The notes under the pieces: model-generated
Database searches by the model: none
What the model was told of the DNA's origin: nothing
What the model saw: the letters and a program-made list of their open reading frames with translations, nothing else
In this document: positions 8,403 through 16,085 of the stretch, piece by piece
How the letters are laid out: each line of letters opens with the position of its first letter
Numbering within the stretch: position 1 is the first letter of the stretch
Position numbers and translations under genes: made by a program
Source: Streptomyces sp. HB132
GTDB taxonomy: Bacteria; Actinomycetota; Actinomycetes; Streptomycetales; Streptomycetaceae
Reading direction: 5' to 3'
Assembly: GCF_016909575.1 (NCBI RefSeq)
Contig: NZ_JAFBGA010000011.1
Location: forward strand, 1 to 64,000
DNA: 64,000 bases

Positions 8403-9812
8403 ATGCGGGGGCGGGCGGTACGGGTGAGGGGCACACCGGGGGCGGCACGCGTCCACATCCTGTGCGCGGCGCTCTGCGCCGCGCTCTGCGCCGTTCCCGC
8501 ACTGTCCCCCGGTGCCGGCACCCCCTGGGGCACCCTGGGACTCCTGGCCGCGCTCTCCACCGCCTGTGAACTCCCAGGCCGCTGCCGCTTCTTCGGCAGG
8601 GCCGTGCCGGTCGGTGCCGGATCGTTCTTCCCCGTGCTGCTGACCGCGGCCTTCCTGCTGCCGCCGTCCGCGGCCGTCCTCGTCGCCGTACCCGGCGCAC
8701 TCGCCGGGCGTGTGGACCGGCCGCCCGTCACGGCCCGCCGCCTCTGGCGGGCCGCCCAGCTCGCCCTGACCGTCGGTGCGGCCTCATGGACCTACGCGAT
8801 CCTGGGAGGGCCGGCCACGCTCGGCGGCGCCTCCGGGGGCACCGTTCCCGATCTCCCGTACGCCCTGGTCCCCGCCTGCGCCGCCGCGCTCGTCTTCAGC
8901 CTCGTGCTGGCCGCGCTGGACGGCGGCATCCGCGTCACGGCCGAGCGGGTGGCGGTCAGGCACGCCTGGCGCGGACTGCCGGCCCGCTCCGTCGGACCGC
9001 ATCTGGTGCACGCGCTCGCGGGACTGATGATGGCCGTCCTGTGGCGCAGTACCTACGGACCGCTGTCCGCGCTGGTCGTCCTGCTGCCGATGTACATCTC
9101 CTGCTGGGTCTTCGCCCAGTACCACCGACGGAACGCGGCGCACCGCGCCACCATCAGGGCGCTCGTCCAGGCCGTCGACATCAAGGACGGGTACACCCGT
9201 GGACACAGCGAGCGGGTGGGCCGCGCCTCCGAGCTGATCGCACGTGAACTCGGCATGGAGGAGAGCCGGATGGAAGCCCTCCGCTTCGCCGGCATCCTCC
9301 ACGACGTCGGCAAGCTGGGCGTCCCGACGAGGATCCTGCGCAAGGACGGGCCCCTCACCCCCGAGGAGCGACGGGTCATCGAACTGCACCCGGAGTACGG
9401 CCACGAGATCGTCCGCGGCATCGGCTTCCTGGACGAGGCGCGCGCCGCGATCCTGCACCACCACGAGCGGCTGGACGGCAGCGGCTATCCGTACGGCCTC
9501 GCCGGTGACGGGATCCCCGAGTTCGCCCGGGTCGTCGCCGTCGCGGACGCCTTCGACGCGATGACCTCGACGCGCTCCTACCGCCGCGGACGGCCCGTTC
9601 CCGCCGCCGTGGAGGAACTGCGGCGCTGCGCCGGAAGCCAGTTCGACCCGCGGATGGTGCGAGCGCTGGCGCGCGCCCTCGACCGCCACGGCTGGTCCGC
9701 CGCGGCCAACATGGTCACCTCGGACGAGGAACGACCGGGTCTGCCGACGCAGCGGGCGGGGTCCCGGCCGCCCGCCACCGGGTCCCCGGACCGGCCGGGG
9801 CAGCCGCGATGA
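8403..9812 (+). CDS. Membrane HD-GYP domain protein (putative cyclic-di-nucleotide phosphodiesterase)
   Basis: A 469-residue protein with about six to eight hydrophobic segments in residues 20-240 followed by a cytoplasmic HD-GYP domain (about 250-460). The metal site is complete by eye: H268, HD 300-301, HHH 352-354 and the GYP signature at 361-363. HD-GYP enzymes hydrolyse c-di-GMP. Streptomyces carry few of them, so this is a candidate c-di-GMP sink for developmental signalling. The ATG at 8403 follows a TAGCGT -10 by 15 nt, so it may be nearly leaderless. A GTG at 8337 is an alternative start. The next gene overlaps by ATGA. Confidence 0.88.
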   Translation: MRGRAVRVRGTPGAARVHILCAALCAALCAVPALSPGAGTPWGTLGLLAALSTACELPGRCRFFGRAVPVGAGSFFPVLLTAAFLLPPSAAVLVAVPGALAGRVDRPPVTARRLWRAAQLALTVGAASWTYAILGGPATLGGASGGTVPDLPYALVPACAAALVFSLVLAALDGGIRVTAERVAVRHAWRGLPARSVGPHLVHALAGLMMAVLWRSTYGPLSALVVLLPMYISCWVFAQYHRRNAAHRATIRALVQAVDIKDGYTRGHSERVGRASELIARELGMEESRMEALRFAGILHDVGKLGVPTRILRKDGPLTPEERRVIELHPEYGHEIVRGIGFLDEARAAILHHHERLDGSGYPYGLAGDGIPEFARVVAVADAFDAMTSTRSYRRGRPVPAAVEELRRCAGSQFDPRMVRALARALDRHGWSAAANMVTSDEERPGLPTQRAGSRPPATGSPDRPGQPR

Positions 9813-11056
9813 CCCCCGTCCGGACGCCGCCGGCCGTCCTCGCGGTGCGTGGGGCCGCGCTCGGCCTCGCTGCCGTCGCGCTCGGGTACACCCTGTGGCA
9901 CGGCGTCGTCGAGCCCGGGCACGCCCTGGCCTTCGGAGTGCTGGTCACCGTGGGTGAGATGGCCCGCTGGGGCGCCCAGCCCGGCGAGCGGGAGCCCGCG
10001 CCGCTGGGGGCGGCCGGCGCCCTCGCGTACGCGCTGCTCGGACGCAGCGCCGGGCAGGACACGTCGCACGGCGTCCTCCAGGTGGTCACCGTCGTGGTCG
10101 CGGCCCAGCTGCTCGCCTCCGTGCCGCACATGGCGCGCGGCAGCGCTCCCGGGCCCGACCAGGCGGCCCGCCGCGTGCTGGCCGTGGCCTTCGCCGCCGT
10201 GTGCTTCCAGCCCCTTCATCATGCGGGCAGGTCGGACCGCTGGTTCGGGGAGGGACCCTACTTCGCCCTCTTCCTGCTCGTACTGCTGGTGCTCACCGCT
10301 CTCTGCGACGCCGTACTCGCCGCCCTGACGGCAGACCCCTCCCGTCCGTTCGGGCCGCGGCTCCGTGACGAGCTCCGCGCGCTCAGCGGCATCGGCTCGG
10401 CGGTCGGCGCGACCGGCGCCGTGATGGCGCTGGGGGTCGCCGTCGCCGGACTGTGGGCCCTGCCCGTCCTGTGCGTTCCGCTGCTGCTCACCCAGGTGTC
10501 GTTCCGCCGGTACGCCGCCGTCCGCACGACGTACCGGCAGACCATCGCGTCGCTGGCCCGCTCCACGGAGATCGCCGGCTACACCCCGCACGGGCACGCC
10601 CGCAGGGTGGCTGAGCTCTCCACGGCCGTCGGGCGGGAGCTGGGGCTGGCCGGCCCCGAGCTGACCGTGCTCGAGTACGCGGCGCTCATGCACGACATCG
10701 GCCAGCTCTCGCTCGTCGACCCGGTGGCCGACGGGGCCACCGCCGTCCTCCCGGTGGCCGAGCAGCGGCGTATCGCCCTGCTCGGCGGGGCGGTGGTCCG
10801 GCAGACCGGGGTGGATCCCGCGGTCGCCGTGGTGGTGGAGCAGCAGGCCGATCCGTACCGGGACCAACAGACCGCCGCCAGGATCGTCCGTGCGGTCAAC
10901 GCGTACGACGACCTGTGCGGGGAAGGCGTGAAGGGGCCTCTGGGGGCTCTGGAGCAGCTCAGGCTCGGCACCGGCAACGACTACCAGCCACAGGTGGTGG
11001 AGGCGCTGGCCAGAGTCCTGGCGCGGGGTGGTCCGGCCCCGGTGGGGGCTGGGTAA
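9809..11056 (+). CDS. Membrane HD-domain protein with degenerate GYP site
   Basis: A 415-residue paralogue of the preceding product with hydrophobic segments over about 10-235 and a C-terminal HD domain (about 245-405). HD 295-296 and an upstream His (261/263) are retained. The region matching HHE..DG.GYP reads VVEQQADPYRDQQ, so key metal ligands and GYP are missing. It probably does not hydrolyse c-di-GMP by the canonical mechanism and may bind nucleotide or regulate its neighbour. Overlap of ATGA with the upstream gene means translational coupling and likely a complex. No gene follows for 91 bp. Confidence 0.8.
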   Translation: MTPVRTPPAVLAVRGAALGLAAVALGYTLWHGVVEPGHALAFGVLVTVGEMARWGAQPGEREPAPLGAAGALAYALLGRSAGQDTSHGVLQVVTVVVAAQLLASVPHMARGSAPGPDQAARRVLAVAFAAVCFQPLHHAGRSDRWFGEGPYFALFLLVLLVLTALCDAVLAALTADPSRPFGPRLRDELRALSGIGSAVGATGAVMALGVAVAGLWALPVLCVPLLLTQVSFRRYAAVRTTYRQTIASLARSTEIAGYTPHGHARRVAELSTAVGRELGLAGPELTVLEYAALMHDIGQLSLVDPVADGATAVLPVAEQRRIALLGGAVVRQTGVDPAVAVVVEQQADPYRDQQTAARIVRAVNAYDDLCGEGVKGPLGALEQLRLGTGNDYQPQVVEALARVLARGGPAPVGAG

Positions 11057-11147
11057 CCCATGGGTAATGAGCGGGCGTCCGGCCGGGCATGGTTGGATGC
11101 GAAGGAGAGCGGAAAACGAGGGTGTCCAGTCGGGACAGGCGGGAATC

Positions 11148-12140
11148 GTGAGGATCTTCGGGAAGGTACGGCATCGGCCGTCCGCCTCTTGGCGGCAGGC
11201 CACGGACCGCGCGTTCACGCTGATCGGCGACGGCCGGTACGAGGACGCGGGGGCCCTGCTGACGCGCGCGGCGGACCTGGAGCCCTGGCTCTCCGAGTCC
11301 TGGTTCAATCTCGCGCTGCTGCACAAGTTCCGGCACGACTGGGAGCAGGCGAGGGCCGCGGGCCTTCGTGCCGTGGCCCTGCTCGACCGTGAGTCCGGGG
11401 CTCCGGACTGGTGGAACGTCGGGATCGCCGCGACCGCGTTGCAGGACTGGCCGCTGGCGCGCCGGGCCTGGCAGGCCTACGGGCTGAGGGTGCCGGGCAG
11501 CGGTCAGCACGGCGCCGCGGCGAACAGTGAGCCCACCGGTATGGAGCTGGGCAGCGCGGCCGTGCGGCTCTCGCCCGAGGGCGAGGCGGAGGTCGTGTGG
11601 GGCCGGCGGCTCGATCCGGCACGGCTGGAGGTCCTGTCGATCCCGCTGCCGTCCTCGGGGCGGCGCTGGGGCGAGGTCGTCCTGCACGACGGGGTGCCGA
11701 ACGGCGAGAGGGTCACGGCGGCGGGGCCGTCGTACCCGGTCTTCGACGAGATCGAGCTGTGGGCGCCCTCGCCGGTCCCCACCTGGGTGGTGCTCCTGGA
11801 GGCCGCCACCGAGTCGGACCGGGACGCGCTGGAGCAGCTCGCCTCCGACGCCGGCTTCGCCGCCGAGGACTGGTCGTCGTCCGTGCGGCTGCTGTGCCGT
11901 GCCTGTTCGGAGAGCCGGATGGAGAGCGACGAGGGTGATGGCGAGCATCTGGACCCGCACGACCACAGTGAGCCAGGCCACCCCGGCCCCCTGGGGCACC
12001 GCACCGCCGGTGACCTGTGGGTACCGGAGCGTGAGTGCGGCATAGCGGCCCCGGCCGGGCTGGTCCGCGGTCTGCTGGACGGCTGGGTGGCGGACAGCCC
12101 GGACAGCCGTGAGTGGCGGGATCTGGAAGAAGTCTGCTGA
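11148..12140 (+). CDS. Tetratricopeptide-repeat-like protein
   Basis: A 330-residue soluble protein. Residues about 13-110 contain TPR-type helical pairs (AFTLIGDGRYEDAGALLTRA, then ESWFNLALLHKFRHDWEQA), suggesting a protein-interaction scaffold. The C-terminal two thirds match no family I recognise and include an acidic, His-rich patch near residues 265-290. GTG 11148 was chosen because it opens just before the conserved TPR part. Earlier in-frame codons exist. Role unknown. It precedes def by 81 bp in the same orientation and may be co-transcribed. Confidence 0.6.
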   Translation: MRIFGKVRHRPSASWRQATDRAFTLIGDGRYEDAGALLTRAADLEPWLSESWFNLALLHKFRHDWEQARAAGLRAVALLDRESGAPDWWNVGIAATALQDWPLARRAWQAYGLRVPGSGQHGAAANSEPTGMELGSAAVRLSPEGEAEVVWGRRLDPARLEVLSIPLPSSGRRWGEVVLHDGVPNGERVTAAGPSYPVFDEIELWAPSPVPTWVVLLEAATESDRDALEQLASDAGFAAEDWSSSVRLLCRACSESRMESDEGDGEHLDPHDHSEPGHPGPLGHRTAGDLWVPERECGIAAPAGLVRGLLDGWVADSPDSREWRDLEEVC

Positions 12141-12221
12141 GCGGTGCCCGTAGGCTGTACGGGCACCGATTCCGGTGCGGGTACTCACGGGTTCAGGTTT
12201 GCAGGAAGGCGTACGGCGGAC

Positions 12222-12860
12222 ATGTCGCAGCAGGAGACGGACGAGCAGACCGGTGTGGACGACGAGGGCTTTCTCGTGGACACCGAGGACTGCGAGGCGC
12301 GCGAAACCGCGCACCGGGAGCGCGGCACCTCCCGCCCGGTCACGGTGGTCGGCAATCCGGTGCTGCACAAGGAGTGCAGGGATGTCACGGAGTTCGACGA
12401 CGAGCTCGCACAGCTGATCGACGACATGTTCGCCAGCCAGCGGACGGCGCAGGGTGTGGGCCTGGCCGCCAACCAGATCGGTGTGGACCGCAAGGTCTTC
12501 GTCTACGACTGCCCGGACGACGACGGGGTGCGGCACGTCGGTGCGATCTGCAACCCGGTGCTGGAGGATCTCGCGCCGGAGCTGCGCAACCTCGACGACT
12601 CCAACGAGGGCTGCCTCTCCGTGCCCACGGCGTACGCCTCGCTCGCGCGTCCCGACTACGCGGTCGTGCGCGGCCAGGACGCCCGGGGCAACGCGGTGAA
12701 GGTGCGCGGCAGCGGCTACTTCGCGCGTTGCCTCCAGCACGAGACGGACCACCTGTACGGCTATCTGTACATCGACCGGCTCTCGAAGCGGGACCGCAAG
12801 GACGCGCTGAAGCAGATGGCGGAGGGCACCCCCCGTTACGAGACCGTCCCGAACGACTGA
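12222..12860 (+). CDS. def: Peptide deformylase
   Basis: A 212-residue metalloenzyme that removes the formyl group from nascent N-terminal formyl-methionine. All three family motifs are present: GVGLAANQIG (motif 1), EGCLS with the metal Cys (motif 2) and QHETDHL (motif 3, HEXXH variant). It carries about 40 extra N-terminal residues, acidic and probably flexible, beyond the usual 165-190-residue enzyme. A strong hairpin terminator follows at once. Confidence 0.93.
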   Translation: MSQQETDEQTGVDDEGFLVDTEDCEARETAHRERGTSRPVTVVGNPVLHKECRDVTEFDDELAQLIDDMFASQRTAQGVGLAANQIGVDRKVFVYDCPDDDGVRHVGAICNPVLEDLAPELRNLDDSNEGCLSVPTAYASLARPDYAVVRGQDARGNAVKVRGSGYFARCLQHETDHLYGYLYIDRLSKRDRKDALKQMAEGTPRYETVPND

Positions 12861-12873
12861 CCTGGGTACGCAC

Positions 12874-12908
12874 GGAGAGGGGCCCCGCCGCCGGCGGGGC
12901 CCCTCTCC
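12874..12908 (+). terminator. Terminator behind def
   Basis: Near-perfect 16-17-bp GC-rich inverted repeat (12874-12890 with 12892-12908), 13 bp after the def stop. No U tract. Confidence 0.8.
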
Positions 12909-13043
12909 TGTGCCCCGGTGGTGCGGACGCTCGGCGGGCCTTGATCAACCGGCTTTCCGCGCCGCGTAGTTGACGCGCGTCGACCCGTCCGACAGGCTCG
13001 TCCCCACACCTCACCTCTACGCCTCACCGTGCAGGGAGATCCC

Positions 13044-13781
13044 ATGCTCAGACGTACCGCACATCTGTTGCTCGGCCTTGTCATGACCATGGCCTTCGCC
13101 ATCGGCGGTGCCGTGGTCACAGCCGGTACCGCCCAGGCCGACGGCTGCTACACCTGGACCCGCACCCTGTCACCCGGCGCCACGGGCAACGACGTCACGC
13201 AGCTCCAGATCCGGGTGGCCGGCTATCCGGGGTACAACTCGGTGCTGGCCATCGACGGCTCCTACGGCCCCGCCACCACGGCTGCGGTCAAGCGCTTCCA
13301 GTCCGCCTACGGACTCGCCGCGGACGGCGTCGCCGGCCCGGCCACCCAGTCCAAGCTGTACGCGCTCCAGGACGACGACTGCACGCCGATCCACTTCACC
13401 TACCCCGAGCTCAACCAGTGCAACAGCACCTGGGCGGGCGGAGCGGTCGCCGCGGGCACGGCCAAGGCCAACGCCCTGAGCAGCATGTGGAAGCTGGAGG
13501 CCCTGCGGCACGCGCTCGGTGACCAGTCCATCCGGGTCACCAGCGGCTTCCGGTCCACCTCCTGCAACTCGGCGGTCGGCGGAGCGACGAACAGCCGTCA
13601 CCTGTACGGCGACGCCGTCGACCTCGGCTCCGGACCGCACTCGTTGTGCACGATCGCCAAGCAGGCCCGCAACCACGGCTTCAACGGCATCCTCGGCCCG
13701 GGTTACGCCGGCCACAGTGACCACATCCACGTCAACCAGGGGCCGAACCACTTCTGGTCGGCCTCCGGCTGCGGGATCTGA
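13044..13781 (+). CDS. Secreted D-Ala-D-Ala carboxypeptidase (peptidase M15) with peptidoglycan-binding domain
   Basis: A 245-residue exported protein. A signal peptide (about 1-33, ending ...TAQA) leads to a PG_binding_1 domain (about 45-110, IDGSYGPATTAAVKRFQ) and a zinc carboxypeptidase domain (about 115-245). The zinc ligands are in SRHLYGDAVDL (H...D) and HSDHIHV. This resembles the Streptomyces albus G DD-carboxypeptidase. It should trim D-alanine from wall peptides. ATG 13044 with AGGGAG upstream is preferred over GTG 13029. Confidence 0.9.
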   Translation: MLRRTAHLLLGLVMTMAFAIGGAVVTAGTAQADGCYTWTRTLSPGATGNDVTQLQIRVAGYPGYNSVLAIDGSYGPATTAAVKRFQSAYGLAADGVAGPATQSKLYALQDDDCTPIHFTYPELNQCNSTWAGGAVAAGTAKANALSSMWKLEALRHALGDQSIRVTSGFRSTSCNSAVGGATNSRHLYGDAVDLGSGPHSLCTIAKQARNHGFNGILGPGYAGHSDHIHVNQGPNHFWSASGCGI

Positions 13782-13803
13782 CGGCTCTCCGGGGGCCGTC
13801 CGG

Positions 13804-14778
13804 TCAGGCCGCCTCGGTCATGCCGGCCGGCCCCCGGAAGGTGCGGCGGTACGCGTTCGGAGTCGTGCCCAGCGAACGTACGAACTGATGGCGCAGTGCC
13901 GCCGCGTTCCCGAAGCCGGTCTGTCCGGCGATCGTGTCCACGGTCTCGTCCGAGGTCTCCAGCAGGTGCTGTGCGAGCAGCACCCTCTGCCGGAGCAGCC
14001 AGCGGTACGGGGTCGTGCCGGTCTCCTGCTGGAAACGGCGGGCGAAGGTCCGGGGCGACATGTGAGTCTGGGCGGCCAACTGCTCCACGGTCATCTCCTC
14101 GTCGAGGTGGCGTTCCATCCACGCGAGGGTCTCGCCGACCGTGTCGCACCGGGTGCGGGGCAGCGGGCGCTTGATGTACTGCGCCTGCCCGCCGTCCCGG
14201 TGCGGGGGGACCACCATGCGGCGCGCGAGGGCGTTCGCGACGGCGGGACCGTGAGCCTGGCGGACCAGGTGCAGGGCGGCGTCGATTCCGGCGGCCGTAC
14301 CCGCGGAGGTGATGACCGGGCCCTCGTCCACGTAGAGCACGTCCGGCTCCACGTGCGCCTCGGGGAAGCGGCGGGCCAGCTCGTCGGAGTGCCGCCAGTG
14401 GGTGGTGCAGCGGCGGCCGTCCAGCAGTCCGGCGGCACCGAGGACGAAGGCGCCGGAGCAGACGCTCAGCACCCGGGCGCCGCGATCCACGGCCCGGCGC
14501 AGGGCGTCGAGGGCCTCCTCGGGGTACTCCCGGTCGATGAAGTGGCTCCCGGCGGGTACGGCGATGAGATCGGCCTCCTCCAGGCGATCCAGCCCGTAGG
14601 GGGTGCTGATGGAGAAACCGGCGTGGGTCTGGAGGACCGGCCCCTCGGCCGACACGACCGCGAAGTCGTGGACAGGCAACCCGTCCTCGGACCGGTCGAG
14701 CCCGAACACCTCACATATGACGCCGAGTTCGAAGGGATGGATCTCGTCGAGCAGTAGGGCGGCGACGTTCTTCAGCAT
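13804..14778 (-). CDS. GlxA-type transcriptional regulator (DJ-1/PfpI + AraC HTH)
   Basis: A 324-residue regulator. The N-terminal DJ-1/PfpI-like domain (about 1-185) carries the nucleophile-elbow-like VCSGAFVLGAAGLL, and a C-terminal AraC double HTH follows (about 215-310; AAQTHMSPRTFARRFQQETG). Its position next to nrdB suggests it is the counterpart of the AraC-like NrdS encoded in the S. coelicolor nrdABS operon. Here a small gene on the opposite strand separates it from nrdB, so it may have its own promoter. The upstream region has repeated TGTGRCAG boxes that could be its operator. Ligand unknown. Confidence 0.8.
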   Translation of the reverse strand: MLKNVAALLLDEIHPFELGVICEVFGLDRSEDGLPVHDFAVVSAEGPVLQTHAGFSISTPYGLDRLEEADLIAVPAGSHFIDREYPEEALDALRRAVDRGARVLSVCSGAFVLGAAGLLDGRRCTTHWRHSDELARRFPEAHVEPDVLYVDEGPVITSAGTAAGIDAALHLVRQAHGPAVANALARRMVVPPHRDGGQAQYIKRPLPRTRCDTVGETLAWMERHLDEEMTVEQLAAQTHMSPRTFARRFQQETGTTPYRWLLRQRVLLAQHLLETSDETVDTIAGQTGFGNAAALRHQFVRSLGTTPNAYRRTFRGPAGMTEAA

Positions 14779-14786
14779 GACGCCAG

Positions 14787-14824
14787 TGTGGCAGTAATTC
14801 GATGGTGTGTGACAGTCCTGCCAC
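14787..14824. promoter_or_regulatory. Candidate operator between the GlxA-type regulator and small membrane gene
   Basis: TGTGGCAG at 14787-14794 is repeated as TGTGACAG at 14808-14815, 21 bp (two helical turns) away, and GTGGCAG has an inverted copy CTGCCAC at 14818-14824. Spaced direct repeats are typical of AraC-family binding sites. Assignment to the adjacent regulator is inference. Confidence 0.45.
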
Positions 14825-14859
14825 TGACGAAATCGTGGCGGGCGGACGACAGTAGAGCC

Positions 14860-15072
14860 ATGAACACATTCCTGAGCTACCTGGCCATAGCCGCCCTTTT
14901 CGCCCTCGTCCTGCTGCCCGCCCTCGTCGGCCTCGCTCGGGAGCGCCGGATCGACCGCGAACTGCGGGACGCGCGACGGGGCATGGGGGAGGCGCCCCCG
15001 CGGACGGCGGGCGCCGTGCGGCCGGTCACGGCGACACGGCGCCCGTACATCAGGTCCTGGGCACGGATCTAG
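14860..15072 (+). CDS. Small single-pass membrane protein
   Basis: A 70-residue protein with one membrane helix (about residues 4-26, MNTFLSYLAIAALFALVLL...) and a basic Arg-rich tail, so it is probably membrane-anchored with a cytoplasmic C-terminus. No family recognised. It is divergent from the GlxA-type regulator. It converges with nrdB so closely that the two stop codons interlock in CTAG (15069-15072). The reading frame and membrane helix support a real gene, but its small size leaves doubt. Confidence 0.5.
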   Translation: MNTFLSYLAIAALFALVLLPALVGLARERRIDRELRDARRGMGEAPPRTAGAVRPVTATRRPYIRSWARI

Positions 15073-16085
15073 AAGTCGTCGTCGAAACCGACGGACCCCT
15101 CCACCGCCACCTGGTAGGCGGAGGGACGGCGCTCGAAGAAGTTCGTCAGCTCCTGCACCCCCTGGAGCTCCATGAACGAGAACGGGTTCTCGGAACCGTA
15201 GAGCGCGGGGAAGCCGAGCCGGGTGAGCCGCTGGTCGGCGACGCACTCCAGGTACTGGCGCATGGACTCGGTGTTCATGCCCGGCAGGCCCTCGCCGCAC
15301 AGATCCCGGCCGAACTGCAGCTCCGCCTCGACGGCCTCCCGCAGCATGTCGGTGACCTGCTGCTGGAGCTCGTCGTCGAAGAGCTCGGGCTCCTCCTTGC
15401 GGACGGTGTCCACGACCTCGAAGGCGAAGTTCATGTGCATCGTCTCGTCACGGAACACCCAGTTGGTGCCCGTCGCGAGACCGTGCAGCAACCCGCGCGA
15501 GCGGAACCAGTAGACGTACGCGAAGGCGCCGTAGAAGAAGAGTCCCTCGATGCACGCGGCGAAGCAGATCAGGTTGAGCAGGAAGCGCCGGCGGTCAGCC
15601 TGTGTCTCCAGCCGGTCGATCTTCTCGACCGAGTCCATCCACCGGAAGCAGAACTGCGCCTTCTCACGGATCGACGGGATCTCCTCGACCGCGTCGAAGG
15701 CCGCGGCACGGTCCTCCGGGTCCGGCAGGTAGGTGTCGAGCAGCGTCAGATAGAACTGGACGTGCACGGCCTCCTCGAACAGCTGACGCGACAGGTAGAG
15801 GCGCGCCTCGGGCGAGTTGATGTGCTTGTAGAGCGTCAGCACCAGGTTGTTGGAGACGATCGAGTCACCCGTCGCGAAGAACGCGACCAGCCGGCCGATC
15901 ATGTGCTGCTCACCGGGCGAGAGCTTCGCGAGGTCGGACACGTCGGAGTGGAGGTCGACCTCCTCCACCGTCCAGGTGTTCTTGATCGCGTCCCGGTAGC
16001 GCTCGTAGAAGTCCGGGTACCGCATGGGACGCAGGGTCAGTTCGAAGCCCGGGTCGAGCAGGTTCTTGTTGTCGGTCGAGCTCAT
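15069..16085 (-). CDS. nrdB: Ribonucleotide reductase class Ia, beta subunit
   Basis: A 338-residue R2 subunit that houses the dimetal-tyrosyl radical cofactor for dNTP synthesis. Iron-ligand helices are visible: EEAVHVQFY and DETMHMNFAFE, each contributing a Glu/His pair. The helix FFYGAFAYVYWF lies near the radical site. The C-terminus (VGFDDDF) is the acidic tail that docks on the alpha subunit. The ATG at 16085 overlaps the nrdA stop by one base, so the two are translationally coupled. Expression is governed from the nrdA leader. Confidence 0.95.
   Translation of the reverse strand: MSSTDNKNLLDPGFELTLRPMRYPDFYERYRDAIKNTWTVEEVDLHSDVSDLAKLSPGEQHMIGRLVAFFATGDSIVSNNLVLTLYKHINSPEARLYLSRQLFEEAVHVQFYLTLLDTYLPDPEDRAAAFDAVEEIPSIREKAQFCFRWMDSVEKIDRLETQADRRRFLLNLICFAACIEGLFFYGAFAYVYWFRSRGLLHGLATGTNWVFRDETMHMNFAFEVVDTVRKEEPELFDDELQQQVTDMLREAVEAELQFGRDLCGEGLPGMNTESMRQYLECVADQRLTRLGFPALYGSENPFSFMELQGVQELTNFFERRPSAYQVAVEGSVGFDDDF

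Noticed and set aside
11141..11170. Second SigR promoter (GGGAAT) before the TPR gene
   Set aside because: The position 18 bp later reads GGT, not GTT, and it lies over the start codon.
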